Source: Prado023 sp963777855 (GTDB lineage: Bacteria; Actinomycetota; Actinomycetes; S36-B12; CAIYMF01). Taken from it: a stretch of DNA of 64,000 bases. Positions 31,504 through 40,691 of the stretch are shown piece after piece. The stretch is taken from assembly GCA_963777855.1 (NCBI GenBank), contig CAVZRW010000008.1, forward strand, positions 248,001 through 312,000, given 5' to 3'. Under the pieces are notes generated by a model. That model saw only the letters and a list, made by a program, of their open reading frames with translations, did not search any database and had not been told where the DNA came from. Position 1 is the first letter of the stretch. Each line of letters starts with the position of its first letter. The translations under genes and the position numbers were made by a program.

Positions 31504-34500
31504 GCGCCACGGCGCGGCGCGCGCGCCTGGCACGGGCCCGGGTGCGGGTGCGCTCGCTGCGCTGGCGGATCGGCGCCCGCGCGCGGCGCTACGCCCGACG
31601 CCATGCCCCCGTCTGGTCGCGGCGGGGTGTCGCGGGCATCGGCCCCGGCCCCGACTGGTCGTCCGCCCCCCTGGCGCGGGATCTGCCGTCCCGCGCGGAC
31701 ATCCCGGCCACGACGCCCCCAGCCGCGACCCCGGTGACCACTGTGGCCTTCTACCTGCCGCAGTTCCACACCATCGCCGAGAACGACCAGTGGTGGGGCG
31801 AGGGGTTCACCGAGTGGACCAACGTGCGCCGGGGGGTCCCGGTCTTCCCCGGCCACCACCAGCCGCACGTCCCGGGCGACCTCGGCTACTACGACCTCGT
31901 CGAGGACCCGGACGTGATGCGCCGCCAGGCGCGGATGGCGCGGCTGCACGGGGTCGACGCCTGGTGCTTCTACGTCTACTGGTTCGCCGGCACGCGCCTG
32001 CTCGAGCGGCCGGTGGAGCGATTCCTGGCCGACACGGACCTCGACATGCAGTTCTGCGTGTGCTGGGCCAACGAGAACTGGACCCGCACCTGGGACGGTG
32101 ACCACGCCACCGGACTGATGGTGCAGCAGCACTCCGCCGACGACGACCTGGCCTTCATCGAGGCGATGGCCCCGGCGTTGCGCGACCCCCGGGCGCTGCG
32201 GGTCGCGGGCCGGCCGCTGCTGCTCGTCTACCGTCCCGGGCTGCTGCCCGACCCCGGGGCGACCGCTGAGAGGTGGCGCGTGCGCTGCCGCGAGCTCGGC
32301 ATCGGCGAGATCGCGCTGGCCTACGTCCGGGGCTTCGAGCTGCCCCGGCCCGAGGAGATCGGGTTCGACTTCAGCGTCGAGTTCCCGCCTCCGCACTCGG
32401 ACATCGACGTGGTCCCCGCCCCCGCTGGCACCCGCCCGGACTTCACGGGGCCGGTGTACGACCTCGGGGCCGTGGCCCGGCGCGAGGTCCTGCTGCCGGC
32501 AGCAGCGAACCAGTGGCGCGGGGTCTGCCCCTCGTGGGACAACACCGCACGCCGGCCCGAGAACGGGGCCATCATGCGGGGAGCCGCGCCGGAGGATGTC
32601 CGGGACTGGTTCGTGCGGGTGGGCCGCGACACGGTCACCCGGTTCGCGGACCCCTCGGCGCGGCTGGTCTGGATCAACGCGTGGAACGAGTGGGCCGAGG
32701 GGGCCCACCTGGAGCCGGATCGTGCGTTCGGCTACCAGTGGCTGCACGCCGTGCGCGACGGGCAGGAGGCCCTGGCCGGGGTGGTCGAGGGCACCGGTCC
32801 CGGGGTGGTCCTGGTGGTGCATGACCTGCACCGCCATGGGGCGCAGATGCTCAGCCTGGCCATGTACGCGTGGTTGCGGCGTTGGGGGGTGCGGGCGACC
32901 GCGGTGGCCCTGGGTGACGGGGTCATGCGCGCCGACTTCGAGGCCGTGGGCCCGCTGCACGTCGTCGACGACACCGACGCCGGCGCGTGCAGGGCGCTGG
33001 CCGAGGCCCTGGCGGGGCAGGGCTTCGCCGCGGCGCTGGCCAACTCCTCGGTGACGGGACGGTTCGCGGCTCACCTCGCGGCCGCCGGCGTGCACGTGAC
33101 CGGCCTGGTGCACGAGCTGCCCGAGGTCCTGGCCGAGCTCGACCGGGGGCCGCGGGCCGAGGCCCTGGCCGCGTGTGCCGAGGTGCTGGTCTTCCCCGCC
33201 GAGCTGGTCCGCGACCGGTTCCCCTACCCGGTGCCCGCGACCACGACGACCGTGGTCGCCCCGCAGGGGATCCCCGGGGCGATACCCACGCCGGGGGACG
33301 CTGCCGCGCGCGCGTCCCTGCGTGCCCGCCTCGGGCTGCCGGGCGACGCGCTGGTCGTCGTCGGTGCCGGGTACGGCGACTGGCGCAAGGGCGTGGACCT
33401 GTTCACCGAGATGCTCGGGCGCATGGTCGCCGGCGAGGGCGCCCGCGAGGTCCACGCGATCTGGCTCGGCCGGCTGGCCGAGGAGGACCCGCGGATCGCC
33501 GGGGCTGTCGGGTCGGCGCCGCCCGGGCGGCTGCACCTGCCGGGGTTCGTCGAGGATGTCGCTGCCCACCTGCGGGGTGCCGACGTGTTCGCCCTGACCT
33601 CCCGCGAGGACCCGTTCCCGACGGTGGCCCTGGAGGCGATGGCCGCGGGGCTGCCGGTTGTGGCGCTCGAGGGCGCCACCGGCCTGCGTGCGCTGCTGTC
33701 CGACGGAGGTGGGTCGAGCGTGCCCGCCGGGGACCCCGCGGCGTTCGCGACGGCCTGTGCCGCGGCCGCCCGCGCCGGGTCGGCCATCGACGGGCAGTCC
33801 GACGCCGAGCGCCGCCACGCCCTGGTGGCAGACCGGCACAACTTCCATCGCTGGATGCTCGACCTGCTCGCGCGCACCCCGGCTGCGATCCCGCGGGTGA
33901 GCGTCGTGATCCCCAACTACAACTACGGCCACCTGCTCACCGGGCGCGTCGGCCAGGTGCTCAGCCAGGGCATCGCGCCGTACGAGCTCATCCTGCTCGA
34001 CGACGCCTCCACCGATGACAGCGTTTCCGTAGCCCGGGCGGCCGTGGCCGGCGTGGAGGTGCCCTGCCAGATCGTGGTCAACGACGCCAACACCGGTTCG
34101 CCGTGCGCCCAGTGGGAGCAGGGTGCCCGACTGGCCCGGGGTGAGGTGGTGTGGATCGCTGAGGCCGACGACGTGGCCCACCCCTCGTTCCTGGCCGAGG
34201 TGCTCAGCGGATTCGACGAGCCGGGCCACATCGTGCTCAGCTACTGCCAGTCGCGCCAGGTCGACGAGGCGGGTCGGGTTCTGGCACCTGACTACCGCGA
34301 CTACACCGCCGACGTCGACCAGGACTACACCCGCCGGTACGTCGCCGACGGCGCCGCGGAGATCCAGGCGTGCCTGTCGGTGAAGAACACCATCCCGAAC
34401 GTCAGCGCCGTGCTGTTCGACCGCGCAGCCCTGGTCGGGGCCCTGGACGCCTGTGGCCCGGCGGTGCGGGCCCTGCGCTACGCCGGGGACTGGCGGCTCT

Positions 34501-34736
34501 ATCTCGAGGTGCTGACCCGCGGGCGCGTGGCGTTCACCCCGCGCGCGCTCAACGACCACCGCCGGCACGCGGCCAGCGTCATCGGCGCGGGGGACGCCGA
34601 GGCCCACCTCGCGGAGATCGAGGCGGTGCAGCAGGTCGCGCGCGGGATCGCCGGGGTTCAGCCCGACTGGGCCGCCCAACAGCGCTGGCTGGCCGCGGCG
34701 AGGAGCTCACTGGGGCTGTTCTCGATCACGTCGTGA
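31500..34736 (+). CDS. Multidomain glycosyltransferase (WbsX, GT4, GT2)
   Basis: A 1,078-residue protein whose three domains match, in the same order, the C-terminal half of the giant enzyme at 23683-29836. A basic N-terminus of about 75 residues is followed by WbsX (residues 79-427: FYLPQFHTIAENDQWW, CVCWANENWTRTWDGD, NAWNEWAEGAHLEPD), GT4 (432-795: SREDPFPTVALEAMAAG) and GT2 (800-1078: VVIPNYNYGHLL, LDDASTDDS, WIAEADDVAHPSF). It is coupled to the exporter ATPase by a 4-bp overlap. The paralogy suggests a duplication across the exporter genes, or independent recruitment of one module. The frame is uninterrupted. Confidence 0.9.
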   Translation: MSATARRARLARARVRVRSLRWRIGARARRYARRHAPVWSRRGVAGIGPGPDWSSAPLARDLPSRADIPATTPPAATPVTTVAFYLPQFHTIAENDQWWGEGFTEWTNVRRGVPVFPGHHQPHVPGDLGYYDLVEDPDVMRRQARMARLHGVDAWCFYVYWFAGTRLLERPVERFLADTDLDMQFCVCWANENWTRTWDGDHATGLMVQQHSADDDLAFIEAMAPALRDPRALRVAGRPLLLVYRPGLLPDPGATAERWRVRCRELGIGEIALAYVRGFELPRPEEIGFDFSVEFPPPHSDIDVVPAPAGTRPDFTGPVYDLGAVARREVLLPAAANQWRGVCPSWDNTARRPENGAIMRGAAPEDVRDWFVRVGRDTVTRFADPSARLVWINAWNEWAEGAHLEPDRAFGYQWLHAVRDGQEALAGVVEGTGPGVVLVVHDLHRHGAQMLSLAMYAWLRRWGVRATAVALGDGVMRADFEAVGPLHVVDDTDAGACRALAEALAGQGFAAALANSSVTGRFAAHLAAAGVHVTGLVHELPEVLAELDRGPRAEALAACAEVLVFPAELVRDRFPYPVPATTTTVVAPQGIPGAIPTPGDAAARASLRARLGLPGDALVVVGAGYGDWRKGVDLFTEMLGRMVAGEGAREVHAIWLGRLAEEDPRIAGAVGSAPPGRLHLPGFVEDVAAHLRGADVFALTSREDPFPTVALEAMAAGLPVVALEGATGLRALLSDGGGSSVPAGDPAAFATACAAAARAGSAIDGQSDAERRHALVADRHNFHRWMLDLLARTPAAIPRVSVVIPNYNYGHLLTGRVGQVLSQGIAPYELILLDDASTDDSVSVARAAVAGVEVPCQIVVNDANTGSPCAQWEQGARLARGEVVWIAEADDVAHPSFLAEVLSGFDEPGHIVLSYCQSRQVDEAGRVLAPDYRDYTADVDQDYTRRYVADGAAEIQACLSVKNTIPNVSAVLFDRAALVGALDACGPAVRALRYAGDWRLYLEVLTRGRVAFTPRALNDHRRHAASVIGAGDAEAHLAEIEAVQQVARGIAGVQPDWAAQQRWLAAARSSLGLFSITS

Positions 34737-34745
34737 GCTGTCTGC

Positions 34746-35891
34746 TCAGAGAGGTGTTCGGGTGGGCTGGGCCTTGAGCAACTGGTAGTGCGGGATCCCG
34801 AGCGACTTCATGGCACGACCCAGGATCGCGGCATTGGTCGAGCGCACCACACCGAAGGCCTCGGGGTCGAACTGATCGTCGAAGGCCCTGATGAGGCTTG
34901 CGGCGTCTACCGGGTCACGATGGGTCACGTGGGGTATCCCGCAGGCCTCCGCGAGCTCCTTGGTGCGGCTGTCGTGCGCGACCAGGACTCCCGGGGTGCC
35001 CGCCGCCACCGCTGCCATGATCCCGTGGAATCGTGGGCCCACGACCATGTCGAAGCGCTTCATGTGGTCCACCCACGGGTCCACGTCGAAGAAGGCCACC
35101 GAGCGGTTGCGCAGAAGCGCCTCGAACTCCTCCGCGGAAAGGTCGGGGGCGAAGTGTCGACCTGCGACGGCGGCCACGCCGCGACCGACCTCGTCGACGT
35201 CGTCGCGTGAGTACGTCATGAGCTCCGGACCCTCTTGGAGGATCCACGGCAGTCCCACCTCGCTGGTCCTGGCCAACATGGTCAAGGATGCGTCCACCTG
35301 CGCCAGGTGCCGGTAGTTGTGCAGTCCGGAGATCACGCACATCCGGGACTCAGCCGTCCCGAGCGCGCGCTTGGCCGCGATCGCGTGGCCGAGATCCGGC
35401 TCCGAGTTGAGGAACTGGGATGGGCAACCCAGGACGGTGCTCGCGATACCGGCCGCAGCCAGCGTCTGCGCAGTGAACCGACCCCGCACCAGAACGTTGG
35501 GCACGCCGGGCGCCGCAGTGTCGGCGATGGCCTGGAGCCAGCGCAGCATGGCTGGGTTCGCTGGGACGTCCATCGCGCCGAGGTCGGCTTGGGCCCCCAG
35601 ACCGAGAATGAGCATGGGCACACCAGCGCGAATGAGGTTGTCGGCCTGCTCAGCGATGTTGGCCCTCGGCCCGTACCAGTTCGCCGCCGGGATGACTATC
35701 CGGTCGAGTTCCCTCAGCGCCTCGACGGGTGTGTCGAGGCTGACGGGCACCGGGTCGACCACGATGCGCTTGGTGGCCTCGATGAACAGCAGGTTCCCGG
35801 TGTTCCTGCCCACCCGGTTGAAGGCGCGTGTCGTGTGGAAGGTCGAGTACGGGAACCCCGACATGGCTGCGAGCAGGACGCCAACGCGCAC
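34746..35891 (-). CDS. Polysaccharide pyruvyl transferase family protein
   Basis: A 381-residue member of the family that adds ketal-linked pyruvate to sugars of cell-wall or exopolysaccharides (CsaB, WcaK). Recognisable features are the start MRVGVLLAAMSGFPYS, the middle segment MLILGLGAQADLGAMD, and the conserved C-terminal GPRFHGIMAAVAAGTPGV. The start is GTG 35891; a TACTCT -10 candidate lies on the minus strand at 35937-35932. It is the last gene of a minus-strand group (GT, rmlA, this gene) and ends 10 bp from the convergent glycosyltransferase. Its GC content appears lower (roughly two thirds by eye) than its neighbours, which may indicate later acquisition. Confidence 0.82.
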   Translation of the reverse strand: MRVGVLLAAMSGFPYSTFHTTRAFNRVGRNTGNLLFIEATKRIVVDPVPVSLDTPVEALRELDRIVIPAANWYGPRANIAEQADNLIRAGVPMLILGLGAQADLGAMDVPANPAMLRWLQAIADTAAPGVPNVLVRGRFTAQTLAAAGIASTVLGCPSQFLNSEPDLGHAIAAKRALGTAESRMCVISGLHNYRHLAQVDASLTMLARTSEVGLPWILQEGPELMTYSRDDVDEVGRGVAAVAGRHFAPDLSAEEFEALLRNRSVAFFDVDPWVDHMKRFDMVVGPRFHGIMAAVAAGTPGVLVAHDSRTKELAEACGIPHVTHRDPVDAASLIRAFDDQFDPEAFGVVRSTNAAILGRAMKSLGIPHYQLLKAQPTRTPL

Positions 35892-35960
35892 GGGTACCCC
35901 TGGGGCGGTCGTCGGGTGGGGGAGCGGGCCGAGAGTACCAGTGGGGGTCGGTCCTGCTGT

Positions 35961-36846
35961 CTACTGGTCCCGGGCCTCGGGGTGCTCGGCGAGCAGCTTG
36001 ACCATGTACGCGCCGTACCCGCTCTTCAGCAGTGGCTCAGCCAGGGCCGCCAGCTGGGCGTCGTCGATCCAGCCGTTGCGCCAGGCGATCTCCTCCAGGC
36101 AGGCCAGCTTCACGCCCTGGCGGTCCTCCATCACCCGCACGTACTCGGAGGCGTCGTGCAGGGAGCGGAAGGTGCCGGTGTCCAGCCAGGCGGTGCCGCG
36201 CTGCAGCACCGAGACCGCGAGTCGGTGCTGGCCGAGGTAGGCCTGGTTCACCGCGGTGATCTCGAGCTCGCCGCGGGCCGACGGGGTGATCCGCGAGGCC
36301 ACCTCGACGATGTCCGGTCCGTAGAAGTAGAGGCCCGGAACGGCGTAGTGCGACCGGGGCGAGTACGGCTTCTCCTCCAGGCTGATGGCCCTGCCCCGCT
36401 CGTCGAACTCGACCACCCCGTACTCGGAGGGGTTGGACACGCGGTAGGCGAAGATGTGCCCGCCGTCGAGGTCGTGCAGCTCGCGCAGGTGCCGGCCGAG
36501 GCCGGGTCCGTGGAAGATGTTGTCGCCGAGGACGAGTGCGGCGGCGGCCCCGTCGAGGAATCTGCTCGCCGAGCAGGAAGGCCTGGGCAAGGCCCTCCGG
36601 GCGCTCCTGGATCACGTAGGAGTACGACACGCCCAGCTCGGCGCCGTCGCCGAGCAGTCGGCGGAAGGCCGGCTGGTCCTCCGGCGTCGTGATGATCAGG
36701 ATCTCGCGCAGCCCGGCGTTCATGAGCGTCGCGATCGGGTAGTGCACCATCGGCTTGTCGTACACGGGCAGCAGCTGCTTGCTGACCCCCCGGGTGATCG
36801 GCCAGAGCCTCGATCCGGTGCCGCCTGCCAGCACGATGCCCTTCAC
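35961..36846 (-). CDS. rmlA: Glucose-1-phosphate thymidylyltransferase, one frameshift
   Basis: First step of dTDP-L-rhamnose synthesis: glucose-1-phosphate plus dTTP gives dTDP-glucose and pyrophosphate. About 294 residues. The start carries KGIVLAGGTGSRLWPITRG, followed by SKQLLPVYDKPM. Downstream are LVLGDNIFHG, the effector region EYGVVEFDE, EEKPYSPRS and GTAWLDTGT. GTG 36846 follows GGAGGTG. One extra base at about 36560-36564 shifts the frame at GE|RFLDG; both sides match RmlA throughout. It begins 4 bp after the upstream GT gene. The rest of the pathway is encoded nearby at 38134-40644. Confidence 0.93.
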
Positions 36847-36850
36847 GTGC

Positions 36851-37942
36851 TCACCTCCGTTCCCTGAGCCGTGCCCACCTCGTCGGCCGCGGCTGCCCGA
36901 ACCCCTCGCGGAAGGAGTCCAGCACCTCGGCCGGCTCCTGGCGGGAGTCGCGCAGGAGGCCCGACTGGCGCCGACCCCACGAACCGAGGAGGGCGTCCTG
37001 GCCCTGCGTCTGCAGCATCGTGGCCCACATGGCCCAGTGCCCGCCCCCGACCTGGGGCCGCTTCGGGTCGCCGTAGCCGATGGCGATGGCCGACTGGACC
37101 TTTCGCAGGAAGTTCGGCGCGTCACGGTTGGCGATGTGGCGCAGGATCAGCCCCGAGCGCAACCCCGACACCGTCGAGTGCCCGCCGCCCTCGAGGAAGT
37201 GGCTGCCCTGGGTGAGCGTGAGCCTGCCCAGGACCTCGGCCCGCACGGCGACCTTGTACATGCAGGCCGGCACCCCGCGGTTGACGGCATCCAGCAGGGT
37301 CTGGTCGGGGTCGGCGGCCAGACCTGCCTCGAGGGCCACGGCGCTGACGTGGTTGACCATGAGCAGGTTCACGGCGTCCGCAGTCAGCGGGGCCAGGAGG
37401 TCGGGCAGCGGGGCGTTGCAGGCCAGGAACTCGTCGGCGTCGAGCGGGAACACCCAGTCGACGTCGCCCCACCGGGACAGCCCGTAGCGCGCGGCCCCGG
37501 TCATCATCTGCGCCTGCTGGTGGTTCGGGTTGCGCTCGTCGATGACGACCAGGTCGAGGCCGAGCCGTTCGGCTGCTGCCCGCGCGAGGTCGGCGGTGCC
37601 GTCGGCCGAGAGGTGGTCGACGAGCACGACGCGGCGGAATCCGAGGCGGTGGTAGTGACCCAGCCAGGGGGTGACGGTGCTCGCCTCGTCGCGCATCATC
37701 GTCACGACCATCCCGCGGTGTGCCCGGGAGGCCGTGGCCGCCATGTCGCCCAGCGCGCTGGCCGTGGGACCGGCGGCGTCGAGCCGGCTGCGCAGGCGGG
37801 CGGCATCTGCCTCGAGCCACTCAGCGATGCGGAAGTAGGCGATCCGATCGTGACCCTCGACCCGGGCCCGGTCCAGGAGCTCGTGGACCGTGGCCACATC
37901 GCCGCGGGGGAAGCTCTTGGTGAGCTCAGCCAGCACGTCCAT
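36851..37942 (-). CDS. Family-2 type glycosyltransferase (Glyco_tranf_2_4-like)
   Basis: A 363-residue protein. After an N-terminal helical region of about 85 residues comes a GT-A type domain: GMVVTMMRDEASTVTPWLGH, VDHLSADGTADLA and FPLDADEF, with the DADEF likely contacting the metal-bound sugar nucleotide. A long His-containing C-terminal region (GSHFLEGGGHSTV) is typical of this subgroup. The open frame extends upstream, but ATG 37942 follows AGAAGGGGG, and a TACCTT -10 candidate lies on the minus strand at 37974-37969. It heads the minus-strand group with rmlA and the pyruvyltransferase. The donor is unknown; rhamnose is plausible from context. Confidence 0.85.
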   Translation of the reverse strand: MDVLAELTKSFPRGDVATVHELLDRARVEGHDRIAYFRIAEWLEADAARLRSRLDAAGPTASALGDMAATASRAHRGMVVTMMRDEASTVTPWLGHYHRLGFRRVVLVDHLSADGTADLARAAAERLGLDLVVIDERNPNHQQAQMMTGAARYGLSRWGDVDWVFPLDADEFLACNAPLPDLLAPLTADAVNLLMVNHVSAVALEAGLAADPDQTLLDAVNRGVPACMYKVAVRAEVLGRLTLTQGSHFLEGGGHSTVSGLRSGLILRHIANRDAPNFLRKVQSAIAIGYGDPKRPQVGGGHWAMWATMLQTQGQDALLGSWGRRQSGLLRDSRQEPAEVLDSFREGFGQPRPTRWARLRERR

Positions 37943-38073
37943 CGGGCAGGGGCCCCCCTTCTCGGGGCGAAGGTACCACCGCAGCCTGCCCGGCCCGGGC
38001 AGCCACCGCCCCCGCGGCCGCCGGCCCGGCGCCCCGCCGAGCCGGATCGCCCGGTGCAGGCCGGGCCGACGGG

Positions 38074-38079
38074 TAGCAT
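38074..38079 (+). promoter_or_regulatory. Candidate -10 for rmlBD
   Basis: TAGCAT fits TANNNT and gives a leader of about 50 nt that ends in GGAGGGGGG before the rmlB GTG. The 191-bp gap is a divergent promoter region shared with the minus-strand glycosyltransferase group. Confidence 0.45.
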
Positions 38080-38133
38080 GACGGCGGCCCCGGTCGGGGA
38101 CCGCAGGGGCGAGCACCTCGGAGGGGGGTCGCA

Positions 38134-39121
38134 GTGAGGATCCTGGTGACCGGCGCGGCCGGTTTCATCGGTTCGAACTACGTCCGCAAGCAGCTGGGCG
38201 ATGCGTACCCGGAGACGGCTGGCGCGCAGGTGACGGTGCTGGACAAGCTGACCTACGCCGGCTGCCTGGACAACCTGGCCGAGGTGGCCGACTCCCCGCG
38301 CTACCGGTTCGTGCAGGGCGACATCTGCGACGCCGACCTTCTGGCCGACCTGCTGCCCGGCCACGACGCCGTGGTCCACTTCGCGGCGGAGTCCCATGTG
38401 GACCGCTCGATCACCGGCGCCTCGGACTTCGTCGTCACCAACGTCCTGGGCACCCAGACGCTGCTGCAGGCCGCGCTCAACGCGGGCATCGGCCGGTTCG
38501 TGCACGTGAGCACCGACGAGGTGTACGGCTCGATCGCCGAGGGGTCCTGGGACGAGACCCGCCCGCTGGAGCCGAACTCGCCCTACAGCGCGTCGAAGGC
38601 CGGCTCGGACCTGCTCGCCCGGGCCTACGGCCGCACGTTCGGCATGGACGTGTCGCATCACCCGCTGCTCGAACAACTACGGGCCCTACCAGTTCCCGGA
38701 GAAGGTCATCCCGCTGTTCGTCACCAACCTCATGGACGGCCTGCCGGTGCCGCTCTACGGCGAGGGGCTCAACGTGCGCGACTGGCTGCACGTGGACGAC
38801 CACTGCCGCGGCATCCACCTGGTGCTGGCCAAGGGCCGGGCCGGCCAGACCTACAACATCGGCGGCGGCACCGAGCTGACCAACCGTGAGCTGACCGAGC
38901 TGCTGCTCGAGGCGATGGGCGTCGGCTGGGAGATGGTCCGGCGCGTGGAGGACCGCAAGGGCCACGACCTGCGGTACTCGGTCGACATCACGAAGATCGC
39001 CGACGAGCTGGGCTACGCCCCGGAGGTCCCGTTCGCGGAGGGCCTGGCCGAGACGGTCGCGTGGTACCGGGCCAACGAGGCGTGGTGGCGGCCGCTGAAG
39101 GAAGCGAAGCCCGCGCTGTGA
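38134..39121 (+). CDS. rmlB: dTDP-glucose 4,6-dehydratase, one frameshift
   Basis: Second step of dTDP-L-rhamnose synthesis. About 328 residues. The NAD-binding start is ILVTGAAGFIGSNYV, then STDEVYG, the catalytic YSASKAGSD (YxxxK), and VRDWLHVDDHCRG. An extra C at 38656, between TCG and ATC, breaks the frame; without it the sequence reads SITRCSNNYGPYQFPEK exactly as in the family. GTG 38134 follows a strong purine-rich site. The stop overlaps the rmlD GTG by 4 bp. Confidence 0.95.
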
Positions 39122-40003
39122 ACAGCACTGCCGGCGGGCGGCGCTGGCTGGTGGTCGGGGCGGCCGGCATGCTCGGCCACGACCTGGTCGACCGGGCCGG
39201 CGCGGCCGGGCACGAGGTGGTCGGCATGGACCTGCCCGAGATCGACATCACATCTGCGCAGTCCGTCGCCGCAGCCCTCGATACCGTTGGCCCCGACGTG
39301 GTCGTCAATGCCGCGGCCTACACCGCGGTGGACGCTGCCGAGGAGAACGAGGCCCGTGCCCTGCGGATCAACGGCGACGGCCCGCGGGTGCTCGCCGAGG
39401 CTGTCGCGGCCCGTCCGGGGATCCGACTGGTGCACATCAGCACCGACTACGTGTTCCCCGGCGATGCCTGCACCCCCTACGCCGAGGACGCCGACCCCGG
39501 GCCGCGCTCGGCCTACGGGCGCACGAAGCTCGCCGGCGAGCGGGCGGTGCGGGCCGCGCTTGCCGGGCCGCGGATACGTGGTGCGCACCGCGTGGCTCTA
39601 CGGCGTGCACGGGGCGAACTTCGTGAAGACGATGCTGGCCCTGGAGGCCGGGCGCCCCGAGGTGTCGGTGGTCGACGACCAGCGCGGCCAGCCGACCTGG
39701 AGCCGGGACCTCGCCGACCAGGTGGTCGCGCTCATGGCCGGCGGGGCGCCGGCCGGCACCTATCACGGCACCTCGTCGGGGGACACCACCTGGTTCGGGT
39801 TCACCCGGGAGATCTACCGCCTGATCGGCGCCGACCCGCAGCGGGTCCAGCCCACCACCACCGATGCCTTCCCGCGCCCGGCCCCCCGGCCGGCGTACAG
39901 CGTCCTGGGCCACGGACGCTGGAGCGAGGTGGGGATGGCCCCGATCCGCGACTGGCACGAGGCTCTGGCCGAGGCACTGCCTCTGATCCGCACCGAGGGC
40001 TGA
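39118..40003 (+). CDS. rmlD: dTDP-4-dehydrorhamnose reductase, one frameshift
   Basis: Final reduction to dTDP-L-rhamnose. About 294 residues with LVVGAAGMLGHDLVDRA at the start, NAAAYTAVDAAE, ISTDYVFPGD, and YGRTKLAGE (YxxxK). One extra base near 39560-39575 (in TTGCCGGGCCGCGGA) shifts the frame just before YVVRTAWLYGVHG. GTG 39118 overlaps the rmlB stop. It lacks the fused epimerase domain that some actinobacterial RmlD proteins carry, in agreement with a separate rmlC. Confidence 0.92.
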
Positions 40004-40012
40004 CGGCGCTCG

Positions 40013-40029
40013 GGGCGGGGCGCCCGCCC
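40013..40029. terminator. Hairpin between convergent rmlD and rmlC
   Basis: GGGCGGG (40013-40019) and CCCGCCC (40023-40029) form a 7-bp stem with a 3-nt loop in the 41-bp gap between convergent genes. It could act in both directions. There is no T-run. Confidence 0.5.
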
Positions 40030-40044
40030 GCGCTCGGGCCTTCC

Positions 40045-40644
40045 TCAGCCCGACAGGCCCGCCCGGTAGGCCCGGCAGGCCTCGTAGTCGGGGAGCAGGC
40101 CCGCCTCGCGTGCGGCGGCCAGCGTCGGGGCGGCGGCGTCCTTGGCCGAGAGCTCGGCCGGGCCGTCCAGCGGCCAGTCGATCCCGATCGCCGGGTCGAG
40201 CGGATGCACCTCGTGCTCAGCCCCCGGGCTGTAGCCCTCGCTGCACAGGTACACCACCGTCGATCCGTCCTGCAGGGAGCAGAACCCGTGGCCGAGGCCC
40301 TCGGAGAGGTACACCGCGCGCCGGTCGCGGTCGTCGAGGAGCACGGACGTCCACTGGCCGAACGTGGGCGACCCGACGCGGATGTCCACGATGACGTCGA
40401 GCACCGCACCCTTCACGCAGGTCACGTACTTGGCCTGGCCGGGTGGGACGTCGGCGAAGTGGATCCCGCGCAGCACGCCCTTGGCCGACACCGAGCAGTT
40501 CGCCTGGGCCAGGGAGAGCCGGTGGCCGGTGGCTGCGACGAACGAAGGCACGGTGAACCACTCGAGGAACGCCCCCCGGTCGTCGCCGTGGATGCGCGGG
40601 GTCAGCGACCAGGCTCCCTCGATGGGCAGCGGCTCGACGTGCAT
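40045..40644 (-). CDS. rmlC: dTDP-4-dehydrorhamnose 3,5-epimerase
   Basis: A 199-residue cupin enzyme, the third step of the rhamnose pathway. It has RIHGDDRGAFLEWF, the catalytic His in GVLRGIHFADVPPGQAKYV, and YLSEGLGHGFCSL. ATG 40644 follows GGAGGG; longer upstream frames are not needed. It lies 47 bp after the RgpF-type gene on the same strand and is probably co-transcribed with it. rmlC is therefore on the opposite strand to rmlB and rmlD. Confidence 0.93.
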   Translation of the reverse strand: MHVEPLPIEGAWSLTPRIHGDDRGAFLEWFTVPSFVAATGHRLSLAQANCSVSAKGVLRGIHFADVPPGQAKYVTCVKGAVLDVIVDIRVGSPTFGQWTSVLLDDRDRRAVYLSEGLGHGFCSLQDGSTVVYLCSEGYSPGAEHEVHPLDPAIGIDWPLDGPAELSAKDAAAPTLAAAREAGLLPDYEACRAYRAGLSG

Positions 40645-40691
40645 GGGTGTCCCTCCGGGGTGGGGGTGGTCGGTGGTGACAGCGGACGGGA

